Source of the DNA: an uncultured Oceanospirillaceae bacterium
GTDB taxonomy: Bacteria > Pseudomonadota > Gammaproteobacteria > Pseudomonadales > Balneatricaceae
Direction: 5' to 3'
Assembly (NCBI GenBank): GCA_946221045.1
Contig: CAMIIY010000109.1
Coordinates: 1-6,888 of the forward strand
Length of the DNA stretch: 6,888 nt
Shown: positions 1 through 6,047 of the stretch, in pieces
Layout: each line of letters starts with the position of its first letter
Position numbering within the stretch: the first letter of the stretch is position 1
The notes under the pieces: generated by a model
What the model was told of the DNA's origin: nothing
Database searches by the model: none
What the model saw: the letters and a program-made list of their open reading frames with translations, nothing else
Translations under genes and position numbers: made by a program

Positions 1-471
1 CTGGGGCCCCTGAATGGCGATCATCGCCAGATCCGGTTGTTCCGTCAGGGCAACATCATCAAATTTAGCCGTTTGTTCCGCCATCCAGCGCAGATCTTTT
101 TCACGGGTCGCGCAGTTAACCACCACACGGAACCACTCGCCGGAAACACCGGGTTCGGTCATCAGATAGACAATCAGGTCATCAATAACGCCGCCGTTCT
201 CATTCAGCATGCCACTATAAAGGGCTTTGCCTTTAGTTTTGAGGCGGGAAACATCATTTGCCAGCAAGTTGCGCAGATATGCTTTGGCATCTGTGCCTGT
301 TACATCAACCACGGTCATGTGAGAGACATCAAACATGCCAGCGTGTTGTCTGACCTTACGATGTTCCTCAACCTGTGATCCGTAGTGAATAGGCATATCC
401 CAGCCACCAAAATCAACCAGTTTGGCACCCATTTCCTGATGTTTTGCGTACAGTGCGGTTTTGCTACCCAT
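1..471 (-). CDS. gcvT: Glycine cleavage system T protein (aminomethyltransferase), N-terminal 157 residues, cut by window edge
   Basis: GcvT transfers the methylene carbon of the aminomethyl group carried on lipoyl-GcvH to tetrahydrofolate, releasing ammonia; it is the T subunit of the cytoplasmic glycine cleavage complex. I translated this by hand from the ATG at 471-469. The product starts [20 protein letters not shown] and contains [13 protein letters not shown] (21-33), AGMFDVSHM (44-52), a [10 protein letters not shown] segment (81-90), [10 protein letters not shown] (93-102) and [11 protein letters not shown] (117-127), all closely matching E. coli GcvT. The family is about 360-370 residues, so roughly the first 40% is present and the frame is open to base 1. 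The ribosome binding site is weak (AGAG-like), but no other in-frame start fits the family N-terminus. The upstream gap suggests its own promoter rather than dependence on ubiI. By analogy gcvH and gcvP would follow outside the window. Confidence 0.95.
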   Translation of the reverse strand, partial: MGSKTALYAKHQEMGAKLVDFGGWDMPIHYGSQVEEHRKVRQHAGMFDVSHMTVVDVTGTDAKAYLRNLLANDVSRLKTKGKALYSGMLNENGGVIDDLIVYLMTEPGVSGEWFRVVVNCATREKDLRWMAEQTAKFDDVALTEQPDLAMIAIQGPQ

Positions 472-551
472 ACTTTTTAACTCTGCAGACGACGATCAAA
501 TTGCACCGGACATACAGTAAAAAACAGCCCGATTTGCAAAAAAGGGATGAC

Positions 552-580
552 AATTTATAGGGATTCTCGCCTTAGTTCAA
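552..580 (-). promoter_or_regulatory. Possible sigma-70 promoter for gcvT
   Basis: On the minus strand there is a TTGAAC hexamer (580-575) followed by CTATAAATTG. TATAAA (559-554) gives a 15-base spacer and TAAATT (557-552) gives 17 bases. Neither pairing is ideal, so this is only a candidate. It would give a leader of roughly 70-80 bases before the gcvT ATG. I see no glycine riboswitch architecture in that leader. Confidence 0.35.
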
Positions 581-611
581 TCTTTGATCGCAGCCATGCG
601 GTTCTTGTTGC

Positions 612-646
612 TGATTTTTTCTCTAACAAAAAAGCCAAAAAAATCA
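612..646 (-). repeat. AT-rich 9-bp inverted repeat just after ubiI
   Basis: TGATTTTTT (612-620) and AAAAAATCA (638-646) are perfect inverted repeats separated by 17 bases, beginning about 17 bases beyond the ubiI stop codon. The transcript could fold into a weak A/U stem. It lacks the GC-rich stem and trailing U-run of a classical intrinsic terminator, so a termination role for the ubi unit is only a possibility. Within the 472-662 gap, this and the candidate gcvT promoter are the only structures I can point to. Confidence 0.3.
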
Positions 647-662
647 TAAACACATGAAAAAA

Positions 663-1922
663 TTAAATTTTTATCGGCCTTTTTGCCAACTCCGGCAATG
701 ACCCATTCAGACCCATTGCCTGTAATACCAGATGATTTTTAACCGCCGGCAGTTGCTCAAACAAGCGCATACCGGTATTTCTGACCAGACCTAACCACCC
801 GTTCTGATAACCAAACAGCTGTCGGAACGTTTCCATAGTGGCAGTCATTTTCAGATTTTCCGTCTGTCTGGCCCGTTGAAAACGTCGCAGCACAGCTTCT
901 GCGCCAATATCTTCGCCGCGCTGATGCGCCTGCTGAATCACTTCAGCCAGTTGCGCGGCATCCAGCAAGCCCAGATTAACCCCCTGACCGGCCAGAGGAT
1001 GAATGGTATGTGCAGCATCACCGATCACCGCAAAACCCGGTTTAACATAATATTGGGCATGTCGTTGACGTAACGGAAAAAGGAATCGCTCTGCCGTATG
1101 CGTAACTTGCCCCAGACGATGCTCAAATGCCTGCCCCAGAGCAGAGCAAAACGCTTCATCATCCAGTGCCATCAGCGCTTTGGCATGCTCCGGCGATGTT
1201 GACCAGACAATGGAACAATGCTGTTGTGTTTCACCGTCATTCAGCGGCAGAAACGCCAGCGGGCCATCTTCGGTGAAACACTGCCAGGCGGTTGCCTGAT
1301 GGGGTTGCTCTGTCTGCACTGTTGTTACCAGCGCATAATGACCATAATCCCACTCACACATTGGAATCCCGGCCAGTTTACGAATGGCGGAATGCGCGCC
1401 ATCGGCGGCAATTACCAGTCGCGCTGCGATCTGACGACCATCCTCCAGTTCAAGCTGGCGGTGCTGTTCGAGCTGCTGCATGCGGCGTACCCGAACACCT
1501 GACTGCAATTCAATGCCACTCTGCTCAACGGCACAACTCAAACCGGCCACCGTTACCCGGTTTTCAATAATATGGCCAAGACAGGGCTCATGCAGTGCAT
1601 GGGCAGAGAAGGTGATTTTCCCGGTGCCGAGGCCATCCCACACAGCCATATCTGTATAAGGGCTGACACCCAGCATCTCGATGGTTGGCCAGACCCCCAG
1701 GTGTGTAAGAATCTGCTGAGAGGCACAGGTCAGTGCACTGACCCGGGGATCAAATCCGGTCTGGCGAGCAGTTTTTGCAGCATTGACCGCCTCAGCCAGC
1801 TGCACCGGATGCTGTTCAAGCACGACCACATCCAGTCCTGCCTGATCCAGCGCCAGCGCGGCCGTCAGTCCTACCATTCCGGCACCAACAACAACCACAT
1901 CGCGTACTTCAGGGGTGCTCAT
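663..1922 (-). CDS. ubiI: UbiI/VisC-type FAD-dependent hydroxylase of ubiquinone biosynthesis
   Basis: This is a class A flavoprotein monooxygenase, expected to hydroxylate C5 of the polyprenylphenol ring in aerobic ubiquinone synthesis using O2, probably within the soluble Ubi complex. The 419-residue protein has the N-terminal Rossmann dinucleotide fold VVVGAGMVG (residues 10-18) ending in an acidic residue of VVVLEQ (32-37), the DG motif IAADGAHS (171-178), and the C-terminal FAD-ribityl motif GDAAHTIHPLAGQG (301-314). The segments DPRVSALT, LGVW, LGHIIEN (115-121) and QAMGLN (401-406) follow E. coli UbiI closely; E. coli UbiI is about 400 residues. The ATG at 1922 has GAGG overlapping the upstream ubiH stop as its ribosome binding site, leaving a 10-base gap. 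It is the last gene of the ygfB-pepP-ubiH-ubiI unit. Position next to ubiH and before gcvT favours UbiI over UbiF, though the two paralogues are similar and some bacteria use one enzyme for several positions. Confidence 0.92.
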   Translation of the reverse strand: MSTPEVRDVVVVGAGMVGLTAALALDQAGLDVVVLEQHPVQLAEAVNAAKTARQTGFDPRVSALTCASQQILTHLGVWPTIEMLGVSPYTDMAVWDGLGTGKITFSAHALHEPCLGHIIENRVTVAGLSCAVEQSGIELQSGVRVRRMQQLEQHRQLELEDGRQIAARLVIAADGAHSAIRKLAGIPMCEWDYGHYALVTTVQTEQPHQATAWQCFTEDGPLAFLPLNDGETQQHCSIVWSTSPEHAKALMALDDEAFCSALGQAFEHRLGQVTHTAERFLFPLRQRHAQYYVKPGFAVIGDAAHTIHPLAGQGVNLGLLDAAQLAEVIQQAHQRGEDIGAEAVLRRFQRARQTENLKMTATMETFRQLFGYQNGWLGLVRNTGMRLFEQLPAVKNHLVLQAMGLNGSLPELAKRPIKI

Positions 1923-1932
1923 CTCTGTATCC

Positions 1933-3180
1933 TCACTTCAGCTGCGGCGCGGGCGAGTCAAGCCCCATGGCGCTACGGGCAAAGAGCGTTTTAACAGGGG
2001 GGCATATATCCAGCAGTTGCAACCCTACACTGCGCCCCAGCCCGAGCAGCGGCTGCGGGTTTGAAAACAGTTTCATGGTCTGGTCGCTAAACCCGATAGT
2101 GCGTTGCTGATCCGAGAGCTGCTGATCATAAAATGCCTGCAACTCGGTTAACTCCCCCCATGACCGACCGTCACTGCGGGCCTGAATCAGCCGCTCTGCC
2201 AGAGCAGCCACTCCACGCAACGCCAGGTTGTATCCCTGGCCGGCAATCGGATGCAGCGCATGGGCCGCATTACCCAGCACAACAAAACCACGACGCACCT
2301 GCTCCTGAGCCACCACCAGTCGCAACGGGTAATGGGCACGTTCACCCGCTTTAACAAAACGTCCGGCGCGGTATCCAAAACGTGTCTGCACCTGCTGCAG
2401 GAAACGACTTTCATCCAATGCCAGTACATCTTCCAGCTGGTCAGCTGGCAGGGTCCAGACCAGCGCCACTCTCTCGGCACCGTCCAGCGACGTCAACGGC
2501 AGCAATGCCATAGGGCCGGTATCAGTAAAACGTTCATAAGCCACGGCACCATGCGGCCGATCCAGAGTGAGATTGGCAATCAACGCCTGCTGGTCATAGG
2601 CCTGCGTCTGGTATTGAATACCCAGCGTCTCACGAAGAGCCGAGCGCCCTCCATCTGCCATCACCACCAGCGAGGTCTGCAGTATGCGGGACTGATCACC
2701 CTCTTTGAGATGAACGCTATTAACCTCAGCACCAAAATCGATATCGGTGACCTCAGCCGGACATAAAAAATCAATATGCTCACCTGCATTCTGTTGCAGA
2801 TGATCCATCAACACCGCCCCCAGCCAGTGGTTTTCCACCACATAACCCAACGCTGGCAGCTGTTGTTCAGCGGCATGCAAACGGCTGGCACCAAACTGGC
2901 CCCGATCAGACACATGAATATGTTCAATCGGTGCAAGGTGTTGCGCCAACGCAGACCAGATCCCCATTGCTTCATAGATTGAACGACTGCCATAAGCCAG
3001 CGCCGTGGCACGTGCATCATAACTGGGCTGGTACTTCAGGCTGCCGGGTGCTGGCAGCGGATGCGTTTCAACCACCGCCATGCGGAGGTTAAGTCGTTCA
3101 GCGGAGGGCAACAGAGCACAGGCCAGGCTTGCCCCCACCATGCCGCCGCCAATGATGATCAGGTCATACTGCTGTTTCAT
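1933..3180 (-). CDS. ubiH: UbiH, 2-polyprenyl-6-methoxyphenol hydroxylase of ubiquinone biosynthesis
   Basis: This FAD-dependent class A monooxygenase is expected to hydroxylate C1 of the polyprenyl-methoxyphenol intermediate in aerobic ubiquinone synthesis. The 415-residue product shows the Rossmann motif IIGGGMVGA (9-17), DARATALAYGSR (55-66), the HVSDRGQFG segment (89-97), the DG motif VMADGGRS (173-180), AYERFTDTGPMALLPL (214-229) and the ribityl motif LGNAAHALHPIAGQG (302-316). SDRG, ERFT-GP-A-LP and the Asn replacing Asp in GNAA are UbiH hallmarks also found in the E. coli protein, which separates it from the neighbouring UbiI (GDAAH). Its ATG overlaps the pepP stop as ATGA (3180-3177), with no strong ribosome binding site of its own, indicating translational coupling. 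Length is slightly above E. coli UbiH (about 390), from a longer loop near residues 40-55 and a C-terminal tail. Confidence 0.94.
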   Translation of the reverse strand: MKQQYDLIIIGGGMVGASLACALLPSAERLNLRMAVVETHPLPAPGSLKYQPSYDARATALAYGSRSIYEAMGIWSALAQHLAPIEHIHVSDRGQFGASRLHAAEQQLPALGYVVENHWLGAVLMDHLQQNAGEHIDFLCPAEVTDIDFGAEVNSVHLKEGDQSRILQTSLVVMADGGRSALRETLGIQYQTQAYDQQALIANLTLDRPHGAVAYERFTDTGPMALLPLTSLDGAERVALVWTLPADQLEDVLALDESRFLQQVQTRFGYRAGRFVKAGERAHYPLRLVVAQEQVRRGFVVLGNAAHALHPIAGQGYNLALRGVAALAERLIQARSDGRSWGELTELQAFYDQQLSDQQRTIGFSDQTMKLFSNPQPLLGLGRSVGLQLLDICPPVKTLFARSAMGLDSPAPQLK

Positions 3181-4493
3181 CGGTTTGCCATTAATGCTTC
3201 GATCTCATCAATCTGCTTGGGTACCGCCGCCGTCAGCACTTCACAGCCCTCTACGGTGATCAGCACGTCATCTTCGATACGAATGCCTATGCCGCGCCAG
3301 CGCGGCTCCACACTGGTATTATCTGCGGCAACATAAAGGCCCGGTTCAACGGTCATGACCATGCCGGGTTCCAGCGGACGCCACTCGCCCTCAACTTTAT
3401 AATCACCCACGTCATGCACATCCATGCCCAGCCAATGGCCGACCCTGTGCATATAAAAATCCCGGTAAGCCCCCTGTTCTATCAGTTCAGCGACCTCACC
3501 CTGCAACAATCCCAGCTCAACCAGCCCTTCGGTCAATACCTGAACCGATGCCTCATGCACAGCATTCCACAGCACCCCGGGGCGAACCATCTCAATACAG
3601 TGCAGTTGTGTTTTCAGCACCAGATTGTAAAGCGCCGCCTGTTCCGGGCTGAAAGTGCCGCTGACCGGGAAAGTGCGAGTGATATCACCGGCGTAATAAT
3701 CCAGTTCGCAGCCGGCATCAATCAGTACCAGATCGCCTTCAAGCAGCGGAGCACTGTTTTCGATATAGTGCAGCACACAGGCATTTGCACCGCCACCGAC
3801 AATAGAACTGTACGCCGGCTGACGGCAGCCGTGCTGCATAAAACAGTGCAAGATTTCAGCTTCTAACTGGTATTCATAGAGCCCGGGACGACAGCTCTGC
3901 ATCGCCCGCACATGACCCCAGGCCGATATCTCACCGGCCCGGCGCATCAGGTCCTGCTCTTCAGTTGTTTTGAACAGCCGCATTTCATGCAGCAGATGAT
4001 CCAGCATCACCAGCTCTGTCGGTGCGACAGCCCCCTGCCGCGCCTGTCCCCGGATCAGGTTAAGCCAGTGCCGGATCTGCTGATCCAGTTGCTCATCCTG
4101 ACCAATGGCGTAGTAAATACGCTCAATGCCGTTCAACAGTGCAGGCAAACGGTCATCGATCTCTTCCACCGAATGACCTTCAGACATGCCATAGTCGTTC
4201 ACCACGCCCTGAGGGCCGGCACGAAAGCCATTCCAGATCTCCATCAGCGGATCGCGATCACGGCAGAACAGCACCGTTTCACCCGCTTCACGACCCGGCA
4301 ACAACAGCAATACAGCTTCAGGTTCGTCAAAACCGGTCAGGTAATAAAAATCGCTGTCCTGACGGAAGGGGTACTCCACATCGCTGTTACGTTTTTGCAT
4401 CTGAGCAGCGGGAATGATGGCCAGACTGTTGGCCGTCATTTTCTGCATCAAACGCTGGCGACGTTCAGCAAAGACGGCTTGGCTCAGCTTCAT
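3177..4493 (-). CDS. pepP: Xaa-Pro aminopeptidase (aminopeptidase P)
   Basis: PepP removes the N-terminal residue from peptides with proline in second position; it is a cytoplasmic dinuclear-metal (Mn) M24B peptidase. The 438 residues match the E. coli enzyme (441) almost position for position. An N-terminal creatinase-like domain (about 1-170) has RNSDVEYPFRQDSDFYYLTG (35-54), followed by a pita-bread catalytic domain. The five metal ligands are visible: D259 (LIDAG), D270 (AGDITRTFP), H353 (VGHWLGMDVHDVG), E383 (TVEPGLY) and E407 (GIRIEDD); catalytic-shell histidines H242 and H360 are also present. The ATG directly abuts the ygfB TAA (TAAATG), and its stop overlaps the ubiH start by four bases. 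The link to ubiquinone genes is conserved synteny; no biochemical connection is evident from sequence. Confidence 0.96.
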   Translation of the reverse strand: MKLSQAVFAERRQRLMQKMTANSLAIIPAAQMQKRNSDVEYPFRQDSDFYYLTGFDEPEAVLLLLPGREAGETVLFCRDRDPLMEIWNGFRAGPQGVVNDYGMSEGHSVEEIDDRLPALLNGIERIYYAIGQDEQLDQQIRHWLNLIRGQARQGAVAPTELVMLDHLLHEMRLFKTTEEQDLMRRAGEISAWGHVRAMQSCRPGLYEYQLEAEILHCFMQHGCRQPAYSSIVGGGANACVLHYIENSAPLLEGDLVLIDAGCELDYYAGDITRTFPVSGTFSPEQAALYNLVLKTQLHCIEMVRPGVLWNAVHEASVQVLTEGLVELGLLQGEVAELIEQGAYRDFYMHRVGHWLGMDVHDVGDYKVEGEWRPLEPGMVMTVEPGLYVAADNTSVEPRWRGIGIRIEDDVLITVEGCEVLTAAVPKQIDEIEALMANR

Positions 4494-5099
4494 TTAATGC
4501 AACCTGCTATTACCGGGCTGAGCATCAGCCAGCGCCTGGGCTTGTTTCAACAATGCCTGATTACATTCAGTAAACAGCATCAAAACCACCATCCGGACAT
4601 ATTCCTCAACTTCCATCAGGTCTGACTCATCTTCTTCAGTCCCTTCAAGATCCAGTGAAATATTGGCGATATTGGCCAGGTCATCCAGTGTTTCTTTCGC
4701 TTCAGCCGAGAGGGTTGTATCCGTGTGCTGACCATACAATCCAAAACCACTGAGGAAGCCCTGACACCAGGTACCCAGCATCTCGGCCCGCTGCACAATA
4801 TCTTCATCGTCATCAGGCAGCAAAAGGGTAAATTCAAGTTCGATGCCTTCAAGCTGGGCACAGGTTGCCAGATATACATGCTGAATGATGCCCGCGCTGT
4901 CCTGATCCACCAGCATGGTGATATCAAGCAGATCACAGACCAGCTTTTTTAACTGATCTGGCTGCATACGCGCACCGGCGGCAATATGCCCCGCGAGGTG
5001 ACCATGCAGTTCAGACGGCGATATATCCATGGCTGATTCAGCCACCATCAGATTAGCTACCCGATCAAAGCCCGGCAGCTGTTGAATCACATTTTCCAT
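4494..5099 (-). CDS. ygfB: UPF0149 family protein YgfB
   Basis: This is a 201-residue acidic, mostly helical protein of the UPF0149/YgfB family (E. coli YgfB is 192 residues). Recognisable family positions are the SPSELHGHLAGHIAAG segment (27-42; E. coli has TPAEMHGLISGMICGG), LPDDDEDIVQRAEMLGTW (94-111), the GFLSGFGLYG turn (114-123), LDDLANIANISLD (138-150), a strongly acidic stretch (151-165), then EYVRMVVLMLFTE (166-178). Its biochemical activity is not established from sequence; in Pseudomonas YgfB has been linked to control of ampDh3 and beta-lactam resistance. It is the first gene of the minus-strand unit and starts just left of the divergent intergenic region. The ATG at 5099 is the only plausible start; the ribosome binding site is poor (GGACGAG). 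The last codon is followed immediately by the pepP start. Confidence 0.93.
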   Translation of the reverse strand: MENVIQQLPGFDRVANLMVAESAMDISPSELHGHLAGHIAAGARMQPDQLKKLVCDLLDITMLVDQDSAGIIQHVYLATCAQLEGIELEFTLLLPDDDEDIVQRAEMLGTWCQGFLSGFGLYGQHTDTTLSAEAKETLDDLANIANISLDLEGTEEDESDLMEVEEYVRMVVLMLFTECNQALLKQAQALADAQPGNSRLH

Positions 5100-5154
5100 T
5101 CTCGTCCATCTTTGGTTGCGGACTGAACCCGTTATTCGGGATCAAAGTGCTCTA

Positions 5155-5163
5155 ATCCTAGCA
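5155..5163 (-). promoter_or_regulatory. Candidate extended -10 for the ygfB-pepP-ubiH-ubiI unit
   Basis: On the minus strand TGCTAGGAT is a TGn-extended -10 (TAGGAT, 4 of 6 consensus) about 56 bases upstream of the ygfB ATG. I cannot find a convincing -35 at 16-18 bases. It is given because a promoter for the unit should lie in this 157-base divergent region; confidence is low. Confidence 0.3.
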
Positions 5164-5188
5164 TGACCAAGGTAGCCATGCAGCGTCA

Positions 5189-5217
5189 TTGACCCGGCTC
5201 AATGCGCTGATTATAGT
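5189..5217 (+). promoter_or_regulatory. Sigma-70 promoter for the coiled-coil gene and zapA
   Basis: TTGACC (5189-5194) and TATAGT (5212-5217) are separated by exactly 17 bases, each with 5 of 6 consensus positions. Transcription would start near 5224, about 33 bases upstream of the ATG at 5257. This is the best-formed promoter in the divergent ygfB/zapA gap. Confidence 0.7.
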
Positions 5218-5239
5218 CATTCAGAAACCCTTACCCCAC

Positions 5240-5244
5240 AGGAG
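5240..5244 (+). promoter_or_regulatory. Shine-Dalgarno of the frameshifted coiled-coil gene
   Basis: AGGAG lies 12 bases before the ATG at 5257, a long but usable spacing. No start codon exists at the ideal 5-9 base spacing, and none of any usual kind occurs in the frame of the coiled-coil body. It therefore supports initiation at 5257 in the wrong frame relative to the rest of the gene. Confidence 0.5.
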
Positions 5245-5256
5245 CCAACAGGCCCA

Positions 5257-5467
5257 ATGACCCGAACATTATTTCAATGCACTGGAATACAAGATCGACC
5301 GGTTACTGGAGCATTGTGCTCGCCTGGAGCAGGAGAACAAGCAGCTTCGTGACCGGGAGCAACACCTTAAAGAGGAACGCGCCCAGCTGATTCAGCTAAA
5401 CGAGCAGACGCAGAGTAAAATCACCGCCATGATTCAGCGGCTCAAAAATCTGGAGCAAAACGCATGA
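5257..5467 (+). CDS. Small ZapB-like coiled-coil protein (TIGR02449 type) with an apparent +1 frameshift near codon 6
   Basis: The body, frame 5261-5467, encodes a highly charged coiled coil: LEYKIDRLLEHCARLEQENK, then QLRDREQHLKEERAQLIQLN, then EQTQSKITAMIQRLKNLEQNA and a TGA overlapping the zapA ATG (ATGA). This matches the about 65-70 residue TIGR02449 proteins found just before zapA in many gammaproteobacteria, with ZapB-like heptads and a conserved 'MI.RLK.LE' tail; a role beside ZapA at the division ring is inference. The body has no ATG, GTG or TTG at its beginning; a stop (5258-5260) lies just upstream. The ATG at 5257 opens a different frame, reading MTRTLF and then diverging to a stop at 5350-5352. 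Shifting +1 at TTTC (5272-5275) joins the two as MTRTLF-NALEYK, giving 69 residues with a family-like N-terminus. Causes could be a one-base indel, an overcalled T in TTT, or programmed frameshifting. Confidence 0.72.
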
Positions 5468-5766
5468 CACCCTCAGGCTCACAGGCTGTGACCATCAAGC
5501 TGTTAGGTAAAGAGTACAGTATCAACTGCCCGGCGGATGCCGAAGCCGAACTGCTCACCTCTGCTGTATTGCTCAACGAAAAAATGCAGGAGATCCGCAA
5601 AACCGGCAAGGTACTGGGGCTGGAGCGTATCGCCATCATGGCAGCACTTAACCTGGCTCACGAGTTATTGCAGTCAAAACAAAATGCCAACTCAGATATC
5701 GAGACTCGCCTGAAAGTCATGGGCCAGAAAGTCGACAAAGCCCTGCAGCAACTGGATCAAAATTAA
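5464..5766 (+). CDS. zapA: Cell division protein ZapA
   Basis: ZapA is a cytoplasmic FtsZ-associated protein that tetramerises and cross-links FtsZ protofilaments at the Z-ring. The 100 residues (E. coli 109) show an N-terminal beta segment, VTIKLLGKEYSINCP (9-23; E. coli has VDIQIFGRSLRVNCP), a helical linker LLNEKMQEIR (36-45), then ERIAIMAALNLAHELL (54-69) matching the QLVFIAALNISYEL dimer helix. A C-terminal coiled coil ends KVDKALQQLDQN. The ATG at 5464 has GGAG eight bases upstream and overlaps the stop of the preceding coiled-coil gene, so the pair is probably translationally coupled. The next feature downstream is 6S RNA, as in E. coli and Pseudomonas. Confidence 0.95.
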   Translation: MTPSGSQAVTIKLLGKEYSINCPADAEAELLTSAVLLNEKMQEIRKTGKVLGLERIAIMAALNLAHELLQSKQNANSDIETRLKVMGQKVDKALQQLDQN

Positions 5767-5793
5767 ATATTTGGTCTTTAAAACAAATATTTA
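5764..5793 (+). repeat. 10-bp AT-rich inverted repeat spanning the zapA stop
   Basis: TAAATATTTG (5764-5773) and CAAATATTTA (5784-5793) are perfect inverted repeats around a 10-base loop; the first arm begins with the zapA stop codon. As RNA it is a weak A/U hairpin with no following U-run, so it is not a typical terminator. It could stabilise the 3' end or be a protein site upstream of the 6S promoter. Confidence 0.45.
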
Positions 5794-5829
5794 CTCTGCC
5801 ACTAACAGAATTATGCTTTTTTTCAAGAC

Positions 5830-5857
5830 CTGACACAGCTTAGCTATGGGGTATAAT
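5830..5857 (+). promoter_or_regulatory. Sigma-70 promoter of 6S RNA
   Basis: CTGACA (5830-5835, 5 of 6) and a perfect TATAAT (5852-5857) are separated by 16 bases. The start of transcription would fall near 5863-5865, matching the start of the 6S closing stem. This is the strongest promoter in the window, as expected for an abundant RNA. Confidence 0.75.
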
Positions 5858-5860
5858 GGG

Positions 5861-6040
5861 GTCAGCCCTGGGGTGTTCGACCGTTGGTTAAGTCCCTCGA
5901 GCCGATAATCACACCCATGGTGGTGGTCCGCGGATTCACGTGAGCATGTCCGACCTTCGGAAAGCCTTATGAATTTCGACCGCTGCCTCCTTGAACCTTC
6001 GGGTTCAGGGCCATGACTGACACCGGCATCCCGGGGACCT
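5861..6040 (+). ncRNA. ssrS: 6S RNA (regulator of sigma-70 RNA polymerase)
   Basis: 6S RNA mimics an open promoter and binds sigma-70 holoenzyme in stationary phase; synthesis of a pRNA from it releases the polymerase. The match is visible as conserved blocks shared with E. coli 6S: CCCTCGAGCCGATAATCAC on the 5' side of the bubble (from about 5893), TCCGCGGATTCACGTGAGCATGTCCGACCTTCGG and AAGCCTTATGAA (E. coli AAGCCTTAAAA), then CCTTGAACC-TTCG-GGTTCAGGG (5989-6010), a tetraloop hairpin where E. coli has CCUUGAACCAAGGGUUCAAGG. The closing stem also forms: GGGGUG (5870-5875) pairs CATCCC (6027-6032), CCC (5866-5868) pairs GGG (6033-6035), and TC (5862-5863) pairs GA (6036-6037). Location between zapA and fau is the classical one. 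Ends are estimates good to a few bases. Confidence 0.93.
6033..6037 (+). promoter_or_regulatory. fau ribosome binding site inside the 6S closing stem
   Basis: GGGGA ends 10 bases before the fau ATG and is the only Shine-Dalgarno-like sequence there. These same bases form the 3' strand of the 6S terminal stem (pairing with 5862-5868), so fau translation from an unprocessed ssrS-fau transcript could be masked by 6S folding. Confidence 0.5.
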
Positions 6041-6047
6041 TATCCAT

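Noticed and set aside
37..378. Open frame of 113 codons on the plus strand opposite gcvT
   Set aside because: The minus-strand translation is unambiguous GcvT; the plus-strand frame has no family resemblance or ribosome binding site.
2278..2320. Asn replacing the expected Asp in the UbiH FAD-ribityl motif (GNAAHALHP rather than GDAAH)
   Set aside because: E. coli UbiH has the same substitution (GNAAQTLHP), so this is a family trait rather than a damaged active site.
3912..4625. Long open frame of 237 codons on the plus strand antisense to pepP and ygfB
   Set aside because: It lies opposite two certain genes, its composition (rich in His, Gln and Leu) is what antisense of such genes gives, and it has no recognisable domain.
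5277..5450. ATG at 5277 as the start of the gene before zapA
   Set aside because: It opens the third frame and yields a sequence unrelated to the coiled coil, ending at a stop well before zapA.
5442..5639. Minus-strand open frame of 65 codons opposite zapA and the end of the coiled-coil gene
   Set aside because: It is antisense to conserved ZapA codons, Ser/Leu-rich as expected from a shadow frame, and has no separate support.
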